Shown here piece by piece: positions 49,773 through 59,800 of a DNA stretch of 64,000 bases (position 1 is its first letter; each line of letters begins with the position of its first letter). Both the position numbers and the translations under genes were made by a program. This stretch comes from Hungatella hathewayi (GTDB lineage Bacteria; Bacillota; Clostridia; Lachnospirales; Lachnospiraceae): the NCBI GenBank assembly GCA_025149285.1, contig CP102274.1, positions 6,552,489 through 6,616,488 of the forward strand, read 5' to 3'. The notes beneath the pieces were generated by a model, which was not told the origin of the DNA, searched no databases, and saw nothing but the letters and a program-made list of their open reading frames with translations.

Positions 49773-52028
49773 ATGAATAATCCAATCTTACTGAGCAACA
49801 GCTGGTACTTTAAACCGCAGTTCTGCCAGGAAGACCTCTCGCATTTTGATGCAGACGCAGACTGCGGGGGCTGGCAAAAGGTCAATCTTCCGCACACCGT
49901 AAAGGAATTGCCGTTCAACTGTTTCAGCCATGACGAAACCGCCATGATTTCTTCCTACCGGAAAGACTTTACGATCCCGGCGGAGGCAGCTGGCAAACGC
50001 ATTATTCTGCGTTTTGACGGTGTCATGGCTTATTACGATCTGTACTGCAACGGAATACGGATCGGAGACCATCGCGGCGGATACTCCATCTCATTTATGG
50101 ACATCACAGAAGCGGTTCGTTATGGAGCAGTCAATCATCTCTTTCTCAAAGTAGATTCTACAGAGAGGAACGATATACCGCCATTTGGCTATATCGTAGA
50201 CTTTCTGACCTATGGCGGAATCTATCGTGATGTCTACCTTTACATGACGGAGCAAACCTATATCTCCAACGTTATGGCACGTTACCGCCTGGAGGATGAC
50301 TGGTCCCTGACTCTTTATCCCGAGGTATTTTTTCACAGTCATGAAACCGCAGGCCGTGAAGCCTCCATCTGCTGCCGCCTGATCCGCCAGGATGGAACCA
50401 CTGTTTTTTCCCATACGGAATCATGTTCCGTTGCAGAGGGGGAATCCAGTTTTCAAATGTCCCCGGTTTCTGCCGGCATGGTGGATCTGTGGGATATCGA
50501 TGCTCCCGTCCTCTACACAGTGGAGACCGAGCTTCTGATCGACGGCCATATTGTCGACAGTCATTCCACAAAAACCGGTTTCCGTAAAACAGAGTGCACC
50601 AGCCACGGATTTTACTTAAACGGACAGAAAATCAAGCTTCGCGGGGTCAATCGCCATCAGTGTTACCCCTACGTCGGCTATGCCATGGGGCGGGGTGTCC
50701 AGAGAAAGGACGCGGAACTCATCCGTTATGATATGGCCTGCAACACAGTCCGCACCTCCCACTATATGCAGTCTCAGTATTTTCTGGAGCGCTGTGACGA
50801 GATCGGCCTGCTGGTATTTGAGGAGATCCCCGGCTGGCATTACATCGGCGGCGAGATCTATCAAAACGTGGTGATGAACGATGTAAAAATGATGATCACC
50901 ATGGACTATAACCATCCCTCTATCTTCATCTGGGGGGTACGCTTAAATGAATCCAACGACTGCCCGGAGCTTTACACCAGAACGAACGAACTGGCCAAGC
51001 GCCTGGATCCGGACCGGGCCACCACGGGCGTCCGCTATTTCAAGGGCAGTGAGCTTAAGGAAGACGTTTACGCCATCAATGATTTCTGCCATAAAGGCCC
51101 AAAACGTGAGGATGTACTTCAAAGCCAGCGCCAGGTAACCGGCCTGGACCATGATGTACCCTATCTGGTCTCCGAGTTCTGCGGACACGTCTACCCCTGT
51201 AAACCATGGGACAACGAAAACGTCAGGGAAGAACATGCTCGAATGCACGCAAGAGTTCAGAGCAGGGCCGCCTGTACAGACAATATTATGGGGGCACTGG
51301 CCTGGTGCGCTTTTGACTATCAGACACATGGAGATTACGGCTCCGGGGACAAAATCTGTTACCACGGCGTCATGGACATGTTTCGTATGCCCAAATTTGC
51401 CTCCTATTTATATCGCAGTCAGAAAGACCCTTCCGAGGAAGTTGTTCTGGAGACAACCTCCGTATTTTCCCGGGGCGAAAAAGGCGATAATAAAGTGGCG
51501 CCGGTCATGATTATGACGAACTGTGATTTTATTGAAGTAGAACTGTATGGAAATTCCATCGGCCGTTTCTATCCCAGCAACAACTACGTGGGACTTCCCC
51601 ATCCGCCGATCGAGATCAGCACCCACGACAGCTTTTGGATTGAAATCTGGCAGGGCGCTGTGATCACTGGCTTTATCGGCAATCAGAAAGTGGCCGAGCG
51701 CCGTTTCGTCCGCGATGCCAGACTCACCACACTGGAGGCTGCTGCAGATCAGTCTGAATTGAGCAGCGAATACGCCGATGATACCCGGGTTACGCTCCGC
51801 TTCCTGGATCAGGAAGGCAATCTGCTTCCCTATTATCCGGGTATTATAAAGGTAGCCTGTCACGGCGATATTGAACTGCGGGGCCCGGAGATTTTCCCAG
51901 CCATGGGCGGCATGTCTGCCTTCTGGATCCGTACTACAGCGGCCGGCAGACCGGGAACTGCTTCCGTGACAATCCACACGCTGAATTCTGACCTTCCGGA
52001 TCAGATCGTTGAATTTAGCATTGTATAA
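49773..52028 (+). CDS. Glycoside hydrolase family 2 (beta-galactosidase/glucuronidase-like)
   Basis: A 751-residue cytosolic enzyme, no signal peptide. Domain order: N-terminal jelly-roll sugar-binding (about 1-170; WQKVNLPHTVKELPF, FDGVMAYYDLYCNG), immunoglobulin-like (170-270), catalytic TIM barrel (270-560), then C-terminal beta domains. The acid/base is E393 in RLNESND; the nucleophile is E468 in LVSEFCGH. The motif FYLNGQKIKLRGVNRHQCYP is typical of GH2. ATG 49773 has AAAGGAG upstream; a start at 49716 is less family-like. It is convergent with the GH3 operon, so it may act on the same imported sugars. Beta-galactosidase versus other activity cannot be told. Confidence 0.92.
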   Translation: MNNPILLSNSWYFKPQFCQEDLSHFDADADCGGWQKVNLPHTVKELPFNCFSHDETAMISSYRKDFTIPAEAAGKRIILRFDGVMAYYDLYCNGIRIGDHRGGYSISFMDITEAVRYGAVNHLFLKVDSTERNDIPPFGYIVDFLTYGGIYRDVYLYMTEQTYISNVMARYRLEDDWSLTLYPEVFFHSHETAGREASICCRLIRQDGTTVFSHTESCSVAEGESSFQMSPVSAGMVDLWDIDAPVLYTVETELLIDGHIVDSHSTKTGFRKTECTSHGFYLNGQKIKLRGVNRHQCYPYVGYAMGRGVQRKDAELIRYDMACNTVRTSHYMQSQYFLERCDEIGLLVFEEIPGWHYIGGEIYQNVVMNDVKMMITMDYNHPSIFIWGVRLNESNDCPELYTRTNELAKRLDPDRATTGVRYFKGSELKEDVYAINDFCHKGPKREDVLQSQRQVTGLDHDVPYLVSEFCGHVYPCKPWDNENVREEHARMHARVQSRAACTDNIMGALAWCAFDYQTHGDYGSGDKICYHGVMDMFRMPKFASYLYRSQKDPSEEVVLETTSVFSRGEKGDNKVAPVMIMTNCDFIEVELYGNSIGRFYPSNNYVGLPHPPIEISTHDSFWIEIWQGAVITGFIGNQKVAERRFVRDARLTTLEAAADQSELSSEYADDTRVTLRFLDQEGNLLPYYPGIIKVACHGDIELRGPEIFPAMGGMSAFWIRTTAAGRPGTASVTIHTLNSDLPDQIVEFSIV

Positions 52029-52088
52029 CGGTATATAGTACTATAGTTGCCGTGTCTTGGTTACAACAGATAAGTTAAAAATTGTTTA

Positions 52089-52143
52089 AAAGGGGCTGTC
52101 GCACTCCGAGCTAAATAACTCGGGTGTGACAGCCCCCTTTTTC
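52089..52143. terminator. Strong bidirectional terminator between GH2 and GH3
   Basis: GGGGCTGTCGCACTCCGAG pairs with CTCGGGTGTGACAGCCCC (one bulge), flanked by AAAA and TTTTT. Confidence 0.9.
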
Positions 52144-52179
52144 ATATTTCACAAGGCTTTTCCTGATAGCTGCATGTTA

Positions 52180-54531
52180 CTAAGAGAGAACGCTGCCGGA
52201 ACTGTTTTTTCTGCAAACCTCATTAATCCTGTCGATTACCGCCTGCATCTCCTCTTTTGTCACATTGCCCCCCAGGAGCGAAGTTACCACATTGTAAATT
52301 CCCATATAGTTTCCCTTTAACAGCGGTACCATAGCATCGATCCTGTCTGCCTCGATCACCCCGGCTTCCACCAGGAAATCCAGGTACATCTTCCTGGCCA
52401 CCGGATGTTCAAACACTGCCGTATGCTGGCTGTCCAGATAAAGTCTGCGGAACTTCTTTTTTGCCTCTGTGACTTCTACCCGGATACTCTGACGTATATC
52501 ACCGGCATTTGCTGCCGCATGGATATAGAAGCCCCCCTCTTCCACTACCCAGTCTGAGGCTTCCGGATCGTAATAGGCAAAATCACGATATCCCAAAGTA
52601 AAGGTCAGTGTCTTCGTCTCCTGTGGCTCCAGTTCTACTTTTCCAAATGCCTTTAATTCCTTTTCCGGCCGTTTTAACCGGGATTCTTCATCACTTATAT
52701 AAATTTGAACAGTCTCTTTTCCCTTTACACTGCCTGTATTTGTCACATCCACAGAGACAGTTACCGTATCCGTATCCTTAAACCGGTTCCGGTCAACTCT
52801 TAAATTTGAGTATTCAAAGGTCGTATAACTGATTCCATATCCAAACGGAAACAGCGGTTCAATTTTTTTCTTTTCATAGTATCGGTATCCAACAAAAATA
52901 CCTTCTCCGTACACATGGTGGCTGCATTCACCTGGAAAATATGGATAGGCGCTCGTATCTTCCAGGCGCTTTGGAAATGTCACAGGCAGTTTACCGGAAG
53001 GGTTCACCTCTCCGAACAAAACGCGCGCCAGGGCCTCGCCTACCGTCTCACCTACGAGGAACTGCTCCACAACAGCGCCCACATGATCCAGCCAGGGATT
53101 CATGACAACAGCATCGCCATTACTCAATACCACTACTACACGCTTCTGTACCCGTGATACCGCCTCAATCAAACGGATATGGGAGGAATCGATTTCCAGA
53201 TGCTTCCGGTCGAAGCCTTCCCGATCGTATGCCACCCATAATCCGGCAAAGATCACAGCAACATCCGCCGCCCTGGCTGTCTCCTCAGCCTCACGGATCA
53301 GCTCATCCGATGTCTCATTCTTGAGTTCATATCCTTTCGCATAGGTAAGCGTTATATCATCTCCGGCCAGCTTCTCCATTTCCTCATAGGGTCTGCTGAT
53401 CCGAATCGGATTTACCAGCGTACAGCCGCCGCCCTGGTAGCGCGGCTCTTTGGCAAACGCTCCGATCACAGCTACTTTTTTATATTTTTCCTTTGTAATG
53501 GGCAGAAGTTCTTTCTCATTCTTTAAAAGCACAACAGATTCTTCCGCCACTTTTCTCGATAGATTCCTGTGGTTCTCAAAATCAACTTCATCCGTAAAAC
53601 GTTCCTGTTCCTTTGCCTTGAATACAAGCTCCAGAATCCGCTCCACACTCTGATCCAAAACCGATTCGGACAGGATCCCATCTCTCACCGCATCTATAAT
53701 AGACTGATTGTTACGCCGGTTTTCAGGCATATCTAAGTCATTCCCTGCCTCCAATGCCTTGATTCTGTCCTTTACGCCGCCCCAGTCCGATACTACGACA
53801 CCGTCAAACCCCCATTCCTCTCTCAGGATGTCAGTCAGCAGTTCCCTGTTTTCCGCCATCTGGACTCCATTTACCTTATTGTAGCTGGACATCACGGTCC
53901 ATGGCTTTGCATTCTTTACCCCGATTTCAAATGGCGCCAGATAGATTTCTCTAAGGGCACGTTCATCCACATCAGAACTCATATTGATTCTCAGTGTCTC
54001 GGCGTTATTGGCGGCAAAATGCTTGATGCTTGTTCCCGTTCCGGTCTTTTGAACTCCTTTGATAAAGCTCTCAGCAACTTTTCCTGTCAGGTAAGGGTCT
54101 TCGGAGTAGTACTCGTATCCGCGGCCTCCCAGCGGGCTCCTTTTAATGTTAATCCCCGGAGCAAGAAGGAGATTCACCTTAAAATACCGGCATTCATCGC
54201 CCAATGCCTCCCCCATCTCTTCAATCAGTTCCGTATCCCATGTAGATGCCAGCGACGCACCTGACGGATAGCAGACCGCTTCATACTGGTTTGTAATGGT
54301 GGGAGAATTCTGTGTTAAGTCCGTAACCTTTAAGAAATCTGAAGTGTCCTGTTTTCTCTCCTGGTTCACCGGCTTCATAATCCGCACTCCGTTGGAGCCG
54401 TCTGCCATCCAGATTTCCGGGATTCCTTTTTCCTCCAGCGGTCTCGTCTGCCAGAGTCCTACCCCAGAGCAGAGGGAGGCTTTCTCTTCCAAAGTTAAGC
54501 TTTTTAGTAGTTCTTTTATCTTTTCGTTCAT
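52180..54531 (-). CDS. Beta-glucosidase-like glycoside hydrolase family 3
   Basis: A 783-residue cytosolic enzyme without signal peptide. The N-terminal barrel (about 1-300) has LTLEEKASLCSG, MADGSNGVRI, NINRSPLGGRGYEYYSEDP-like text and the nucleophile D249 in VVVSDWGGVKD. The second domain (about 310-540) contains VLLKNEKELLPI and ERFLVGE-type text with the acid/base candidate in the loop around GYDREGFDRKHLEID. A fibronectin-III-like domain follows (about 590-700). The last 90 residues carry extra helices. It is the last gene of the operon with a sugar transporter and its regulators, so it should hydrolyse the imported beta-glucoside. Confidence 0.93.
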   Translation of the reverse strand: MNEKIKELLKSLTLEEKASLCSGVGLWQTRPLEEKGIPEIWMADGSNGVRIMKPVNQERKQDTSDFLKVTDLTQNSPTITNQYEAVCYPSGASLASTWDTELIEEMGEALGDECRYFKVNLLLAPGINIKRSPLGGRGYEYYSEDPYLTGKVAESFIKGVQKTGTGTSIKHFAANNAETLRINMSSDVDERALREIYLAPFEIGVKNAKPWTVMSSYNKVNGVQMAENRELLTDILREEWGFDGVVVSDWGGVKDRIKALEAGNDLDMPENRRNNQSIIDAVRDGILSESVLDQSVERILELVFKAKEQERFTDEVDFENHRNLSRKVAEESVVLLKNEKELLPITKEKYKKVAVIGAFAKEPRYQGGGCTLVNPIRISRPYEEMEKLAGDDITLTYAKGYELKNETSDELIREAEETARAADVAVIFAGLWVAYDREGFDRKHLEIDSSHIRLIEAVSRVQKRVVVVLSNGDAVVMNPWLDHVGAVVEQFLVGETVGEALARVLFGEVNPSGKLPVTFPKRLEDTSAYPYFPGECSHHVYGEGIFVGYRYYEKKKIEPLFPFGYGISYTTFEYSNLRVDRNRFKDTDTVTVSVDVTNTGSVKGKETVQIYISDEESRLKRPEKELKAFGKVELEPQETKTLTFTLGYRDFAYYDPEASDWVVEEGGFYIHAAANAGDIRQSIRVEVTEAKKKFRRLYLDSQHTAVFEHPVARKMYLDFLVEAGVIEADRIDAMVPLLKGNYMGIYNVVTSLLGGNVTKEEMQAVIDRINEVCRKNSSGSVLS

Positions 54532-54544
54532 GATTTATTCCTTT

Positions 54545-55378
54545 CTATCCCTTTACACCACTGGATGCAAAGCTTTCAATAAAGTATTTCTGGGTAAATA
54601 AAAACAATACGATGAGCGGGGCCAATGCCAGAGTACAGCCTGCCATAATCAGGGCATAATGTGTGCTCTGAGCCTGCTGGAACCGCTGAAGGCCAACCGT
54701 TAATGTCAACAGTTCTTCCTTATTGCAGTAGATCAGGGGATTGATATAATCATTCCAGGTCCATGTGAAGGAGAACAGCAGAAGGGTTACAAACCCTGAT
54801 TTCGTAAGCGGCAGCATAATCTGCCAGAAAATTCGAAAATGGCCCGCTCCGTCAATCTGCGCCGCCTCAGTAAGCTCATAGGGGATTCCCTCATAATACT
54901 GACGCATGAGAAACGTATTGAAAGCCGAAAAAATACCGGGCAGTATCAATGCGTAAAACGTATTGTTTAGGTGCAGCTGGCCAAAATAGATATACTTAGG
55001 AAGCAGTGTAACCTGCACAGGTACCATAAGTGTTGCCAGATAGATCCCAAAGATCAGCCCCTTGCCGCGGAATTTCAGCCTCGCAAACCCATATGCCGCC
55101 GTAGTAGACAGGCAGATCGTTCCAACCAGCGTAATTCCTGTTACAATCAAACTGTTCCGGTAATAATTCGGGAAATCACTCTTCAGCCACACGGTAGAAT
55201 AATTGGTCCAGTTCACCACCTTTGGTATGATACGAATCGGAAATTCCATGACGTCGATCTCATTTTTAAAGGAGGCAGACACCATCCAGATAAAGGGGAA
55301 CACACAGATCACAGCAAGCAGCGCGACGATCAGAGTAGCTCCGATTCGAAGTATCAGAGTTCTTGTATTTGCTTTCAT
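54545..55378 (-). CDS. Sugar ABC transporter permease, MalG-like
   Basis: A 277-residue permease with six hydrophobic helices. EAA loop ELTEAAQIDGAGHFRIFWQIMLPL; C-terminus FIESFASSGVKG. It starts 13 bp after the partner permease and 13 bp before the GH3 gene begins, so it sits in the middle of the operon. No ATPase is encoded in the locus. Confidence 0.94.
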   Translation of the reverse strand: MKANTRTLILRIGATLIVALLAVICVFPFIWMVSASFKNEIDVMEFPIRIIPKVVNWTNYSTVWLKSDFPNYYRNSLIVTGITLVGTICLSTTAAYGFARLKFRGKGLIFGIYLATLMVPVQVTLLPKYIYFGQLHLNNTFYALILPGIFSAFNTFLMRQYYEGIPYELTEAAQIDGAGHFRIFWQIMLPLTKSGFVTLLLFSFTWTWNDYINPLIYCNKEELLTLTVGLQRFQQAQSTHYALIMAGCTLALAPLIVLFLFTQKYFIESFASSGVKG

Positions 55379-55391
55379 ATCATCTTTCCCC

Positions 55392-56297
55392 CTAAATCGT
55401 ATACTTTTCTTTCAGCTTTACCTGCACTGCGGAGATTATTACAATAATTAAAAACAGCAGTACCGCGACCGCAGAGGCGTAGCCGATGTTATGTTCCCTG
55501 AATGCATAGTGATAAATACAATAAACCAGTACATTGGTGGAATACCCCGGACCACCCTCCGTTAAAACATTAATCTGGTCGAATACCTTAAAGGAATTCA
55601 TGGTAGCCAGGATCGATACAAACAGAATATTGGAAGCCATCATGGGAACCGTAATCCTGAAAAAGGTCTGGAGCCCATTAGCGCCATCCACCCTGGCAGA
55701 CTCATATACCTCTTTTGAAAGCCCCTGAAGCGCTGACAGAAAAATAATCATATAATAACCCGCGTCGTGCCAGATGGACATGACGATGATACCGGCCAGC
55801 GCCGAATTGCTCTTCGTAAACCAGCCAGGCAGATTCTTCACTCCCAATGCCGCCAGAATGGAATTGACCGGACCTCCCTCCGGATTTAAGAGAATCAGCC
55901 AAACGTATGCCACCGACACCATGGCGGATATGTACGGCATAAAACACATCAGCCGCAGCGGAACCTTGCAGAACACAAACTTGTTCAGCAAAACGGCAAT
56001 AACCAGAGCCAGACATACGGATACAGGCACATACGTAAAGGTGTAGACAAAGTTATTCATAAGAGCCGCTTTTAAGCGGTCATCCGACACCATCTTTGCG
56101 AAGTTTTCCATTCCTGTGAACTCAATGGCAGAAAGCCCCTGCATGGGGTTCCATTTTGTAAATCCCAACAGCAGTGAAAATACAATGGGAAGTGCCACAA
56201 AAATCAGGATTCCGATAAAATTGGGTATGACAAATAAATATCCGGCCCGTTCCTCCCGAAGCTGGCGTTTCGACAGTCTCTGTTTTGTTTTTTTCAT
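55392..56297 (-). CDS. Sugar ABC transporter permease, MalF-like
   Basis: A 301-residue permease with six hydrophobic helices and EAA loop EVYESARVDGANGLQTFFRITVPM. The basic N-terminus (KKTKQRLSKRQLREERAG) is cytosolic. Separated from the binding-protein gene by a hairpin. Confidence 0.94.
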   Translation of the reverse strand: MKKTKQRLSKRQLREERAGYLFVIPNFIGILIFVALPIVFSLLLGFTKWNPMQGLSAIEFTGMENFAKMVSDDRLKAALMNNFVYTFTYVPVSVCLALVIAVLLNKFVFCKVPLRLMCFMPYISAMVSVAYVWLILLNPEGGPVNSILAALGVKNLPGWFTKSNSALAGIIVMSIWHDAGYYMIIFLSALQGLSKEVYESARVDGANGLQTFFRITVPMMASNILFVSILATMNSFKVFDQINVLTEGGPGYSTNVLVYCIYHYAFREHNIGYASAVAVLLFLIIVIISAVQVKLKEKYTI

Positions 56298-56349
56298 CTT
56301 TCTAACCCTTTCCCTCTATCAGGCAGCTTTCATTCGCCCATGCGAATAG

Positions 56350-56403
56350 AAAAAGCCGCAAAATACGACCTGCCTCGACCGGCTGCTATATTCTACGGCT
56401 TTT
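56350..56403 (-). other. Intercistronic hairpin after the third binding-protein gene
   Basis: AAAAGCCG pairs with CGGCTTTTT around a long, partly structured loop on the minus strand, ending in T. It probably acts as an attenuator that keeps the binding protein more abundant than the permeases. Confidence 0.6.
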
Positions 56404-56414
56404 CCTCATTGCTT

Positions 56415-57797
56415 TTATTTCCCACTTACCTCTTTTTCAATTGCTTCGTTGGTAATCTTCTCAATTTGCCCCAAAACGTCTTCTGCCGTTTTCTCTCCAT
56501 TGAAATACAACTGGGTCTGCTCCTGCATGGACTGCTGGTACTCGGCTGCTCCCAGACCGGTTGGCTTCTGGCTAACTGCTGTCATGTCTTCAAACAGCAC
56601 TCTCACATCATCTACCTCCAGACCGGATCCCTCAATAAAAGTCTGAATAAGGCTGTCATTATAGGCGGGCTTATAGGAAGGATAATTTCCTGTTCCTGCC
56701 ACGCGCTCCGCTCCTTCTTCCACCATGTAGCGGATAAATCTCCATGCCTCTTCCTTATGCCCTGACGTTGCCGGAATTGCCAGAATCGTGGTTGCAACGC
56801 TGAAGTTATCATCCGCCTTAACCGTATCGTCAAATCTCGGCAGCGGAGCAACACCGATGCGGAAATCGTGGGGATAATTCTCCTGATCCTTGATATTTTG
56901 AACTATCCAGGAACCTGCCTGAACCATGGCACATTTACCGCCCAGGAATGCGGAGCTCTGATTTGCTTTTGTCGCGATGATCTGGCTGAAGGAAAGCTGT
57001 AAGCCCAAGTCATCCAGTTCTTTTCTGCGCTCCAGGGAAGACTTAAAGCCCTCTGCCATAATATTACATTTTCCGTCTTCCGTATACCATGGGGAGACCT
57101 CGTTTCCAACAGGAGCCCACTGGCCGTTAAAGGTGTGGGTATACGTTCCGTATACCTTGGAATCCCCCTCGCCGCTGGTAAGCTTTTCTGCAATCGCCTT
57201 GTATTCGTCCCATGTCCAGGAACCATCCGGATATTCGATTCCCGCAGCGTCAAACATGTCCTTGTTATACCAGATTCCTTCAATGGTGGAACGGATCGGA
57301 TACCCGTATGTCACACCGTCATAGCTTGCATAGCTTAAGATCCCGCCAAAATTCTTCTCCATATCAATTCCGTCTTTTTCAATAAACTCATCGATTGGAG
57401 CATACATTCCATTTTTCATCCGAAGCATCTGCTCGCCGTCGGACCCCGGCATAACATCGATTTCACCGCCACCCATGGCAAGAATATCGAGCTGAGTCAG
57501 CTTGTCGGAGCCATTATCCGGAATTGCATGATACTGTACCTCAATGTCTGGATTCGCAGCATTAAATTCATCGATAATGGAGCTGTCCATCGTTACCCAG
57601 TCGTAATAATGGATTACTGTCTTTTCTCCGGAAGCCGCGCTCTGGGCCTTCTCTTCCTTTCCGGCTTCTGTCGATACAGCTTCACTGTTTCCCCCGGTTA
57701 CGCCTTCTGTCATGTTTTCTCCGCCCTTGCCGGAACAGCCCCCAAGTACTCCCGCGGCTAAGACACAGGCCAGTGTTATAGTTAATGCTTTTTTCAT
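56415..57797 (-). CDS. Sugar ABC transporter substrate-binding lipoprotein
   Basis: A 460-residue family 1 solute-binding protein. Its lipoprotein signal ends LGGC near residue 21, then a Gly/Glu/Ser linker to about 55, then the binding domain (TVIHYYDWVTMDSSIIDEFNAANPDIEVQYH, MGGGEIDVMPGSDGEQM, YPIRSTIEGIWYNKDMFDAAGI, GGKCAMVQAGSWIVQNIKD, ATSGHKEEAWRFIRYMVEEG). AAAGGAGG precedes ATG 57797. It follows the response regulator and kinase genes, across a 131-bp gap with its own promoter-like sequence. The likely ligand is a beta-linked oligosaccharide. Confidence 0.94.
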   Translation of the reverse strand: MKKALTITLACVLAAGVLGGCSGKGGENMTEGVTGGNSEAVSTEAGKEEKAQSAASGEKTVIHYYDWVTMDSSIIDEFNAANPDIEVQYHAIPDNGSDKLTQLDILAMGGGEIDVMPGSDGEQMLRMKNGMYAPIDEFIEKDGIDMEKNFGGILSYASYDGVTYGYPIRSTIEGIWYNKDMFDAAGIEYPDGSWTWDEYKAIAEKLTSGEGDSKVYGTYTHTFNGQWAPVGNEVSPWYTEDGKCNIMAEGFKSSLERRKELDDLGLQLSFSQIIATKANQSSAFLGGKCAMVQAGSWIVQNIKDQENYPHDFRIGVAPLPRFDDTVKADDNFSVATTILAIPATSGHKEEAWRFIRYMVEEGAERVAGTGNYPSYKPAYNDSLIQTFIEGSGLEVDDVRVLFEDMTAVSQKPTGLGAAEYQQSMQEQTQLYFNGEKTAEDVLGQIEKITNEAIEKEVSGK

Positions 57798-57928
57798 TTT
57801 TCTCCTCCTTTGTTAACTGATGATTCTATGATAACTGCCTCACAGTTATTTCACAAGGAGGCCTGTTTTATATAAGTTCTGATTTTTTCATGACACTCCG
57901 GAATAATTTTAGAATTGTCCTGATTATT
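57798..57928 (-). promoter_or_regulatory. Candidate promoter region of the third sugar operon
   Basis: On the minus strand TGTCAT, a 17-bp spacer, then TATAAA. Close by is an inverted repeat ATAACTG/CAGTTAT at 57831-57849. The weak -35 box would suit activation by the AraC-type response regulator. Confidence 0.4.
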
Positions 57929-59800
57929 TCATTTCACATCATATGACTCCGTTACGCCGGCCTGACTGTGTTCACTGCCCACTGAATAATCACCGGAAAC
58001 CGGGAAAGTAATGACAATCTCGGTTCCCCTTCCAGCTTCACTGAATATCTCTAAATTGCATGCTTCCCGATAGCAGAGCCATAGACGCCTCATGACGTTA
58101 TAAAGGCCGATCGATTCCGTCTTCTTATAATCTTCATCTCTTGAAGCCCATAGTCCCCGCAGATATTCCAGGGTATCCGGTGCCATCCCCCTGCCGTCGT
58201 CCTTTACAGAAATCACCAGATCACTGTCATCCATGCCGCACCAGATCCAGATATTTTCATCGATATCTTCTACCTCCAGCCCATGCTTGATCGAGTTTTC
58301 CACCAGCGGCTGAAGAAGCAGCTTCATGATGCGGCAGTCATACAGCATTTCATCTATATCGATAAAACAGTGAAGACGGGTTCCAAACCGCAGCTTTGAT
58401 AAGGTTATGTATAACTCAATGTTATCAATCTCAGCCTTTAAGCTGGTAAACTCGCCTTTTATCTCCATATTGGAACGGAAAAATTTCCCCAGGATCCGAA
58501 TCATCTCGGCCACTTCTTTATTTCCGTCGATCTGAGCTCTCCAATTGATGCAATCCAGCGTATTGTATAAAAAATGAGGATTAATCTGCATCTGAAGCGC
58601 CTGAATACGGCTTTCCTTAATGCTGAGCACCAGTTCCTGATGAACCAGCTTATTCTCATAGATCTGGTTTGCCAGATCGTGTATTTTCTCCATTGTATGG
58701 TTAAAGGAATCATATAGATTTGTAAACTCCGTAATTCCGCTTGTCTCCTGTATCGTCACATTACCATTTTCCGCCCGTTTAAAGTGATCCGCCAGCACCT
58801 TTACCGGAATGGCAATGCTTCGGGACAGCATCAGCCCAATGGCCGCAAACACCAGAATCAGAATTACGCCGAGAATCGCACAGACGCTCAATACAATAGT
58901 ACCATCACGGGTAACCTCCTTCTGTTCTGTCAGGCAGATGTAATTCCATCCCCTGTTTTCGATCTTTTTCTCTGCCATCACGTAATCGGCCCCGTCCACA
59001 GTAATATATCCGTTCTTTTTAACCTGGTACTCAAATGTCTCCCCGATCTTTTCCTTATTCCGGCAGCTGATGATCCGGTTGTTTTCATCCAGCAGAAAAA
59101 AACGTTTTGTGTACACGGCAGCGTCTTCCGCTACGATATCAGAAAACATGGCGGCATCGATGTACACCGTAATATAGCCAAGCGCCTTGCCTACGGTCAT
59201 CACCTCATTCAGCGTATTTTCCTTTCCACTCTGGGTGGAAAATATCTTTCTGACAACAGGTATGGTGAGTACCTTTGAGGTTGATTTACTGTTTAAATCA
59301 TATCCGAGGGGCAGCCAGATACTCTTGCCATGAGAGTTCTCCACCTGATCAAACCATTCGTAATCAGAGATACAGGTGCTTTGATTAAATGCTTCCTTAC
59401 TTCCAATTACCTCTCCGTCATTGGAAAACAGCACAATATTAACACAATTGTAAAGAGCGGTATTAAATCTGCTTTTATAAAGCAAATTATTATTAATGCG
59501 GATACGGACCTGATCCAGATCCATGAGTCCGGCTCCGCCGTATTCATAGGCGATCAGCGCAGACTGGATGTCACTGTCAAATGCCAGTGTTGCAGAGATA
59601 TTTTCCGCCTGCCCGCTTAAATAATCTGCCGTCTCACAGAGCTGGGAAACGAGCCACGCATCCCCCTCCAGAATTCTTTCTCTGGCATTTTCCGTTATGC
59701 TCCTGCGCATGGCAAGACCGGATAAACAAATGGTAGCCACGATTGATACAATAAAAATCAACAGCAGGTAGGTTTTGATACTGGTTTTCTTTCCCCTCAT
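57929..59800 (-). CDS. Sensor histidine kinase, YesM-like
   Basis: A 623-residue membrane kinase. Helices at about residues 9-30 and 300-322 enclose an extracellular dCache-like sensor. HAMP follows, then the His_kinase domain with QINPHFLYNTLDCINWRAQ and the ATPase lobe (LLLQPLVENSIKHGLE, DDGRGM, GIGLYNVMRRL-like). It overlaps the response regulator gene upstream by four bases and is followed by the transport genes. It probably senses the sugar outside or a binding-protein complex. Confidence 0.93.
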   Translation of the reverse strand: MRGKKTSIKTYLLLIFIVSIVATICLSGLAMRRSITENARERILEGDAWLVSQLCETADYLSGQAENISATLAFDSDIQSALIAYEYGGAGLMDLDQVRIRINNNLLYKSRFNTALYNCVNIVLFSNDGEVIGSKEAFNQSTCISDYEWFDQVENSHGKSIWLPLGYDLNSKSTSKVLTIPVVRKIFSTQSGKENTLNEVMTVGKALGYITVYIDAAMFSDIVAEDAAVYTKRFFLLDENNRIISCRNKEKIGETFEYQVKKNGYITVDGADYVMAEKKIENRGWNYICLTEQKEVTRDGTIVLSVCAILGVILILVFAAIGLMLSRSIAIPVKVLADHFKRAENGNVTIQETSGITEFTNLYDSFNHTMEKIHDLANQIYENKLVHQELVLSIKESRIQALQMQINPHFLYNTLDCINWRAQIDGNKEVAEMIRILGKFFRSNMEIKGEFTSLKAEIDNIELYITLSKLRFGTRLHCFIDIDEMLYDCRIMKLLLQPLVENSIKHGLEVEDIDENIWIWCGMDDSDLVISVKDDGRGMAPDTLEYLRGLWASRDEDYKKTESIGLYNVMRRLWLCYREACNLEIFSEAGRGTEIVITFPVSGDYSVGSEHSQAGVTESYDVK

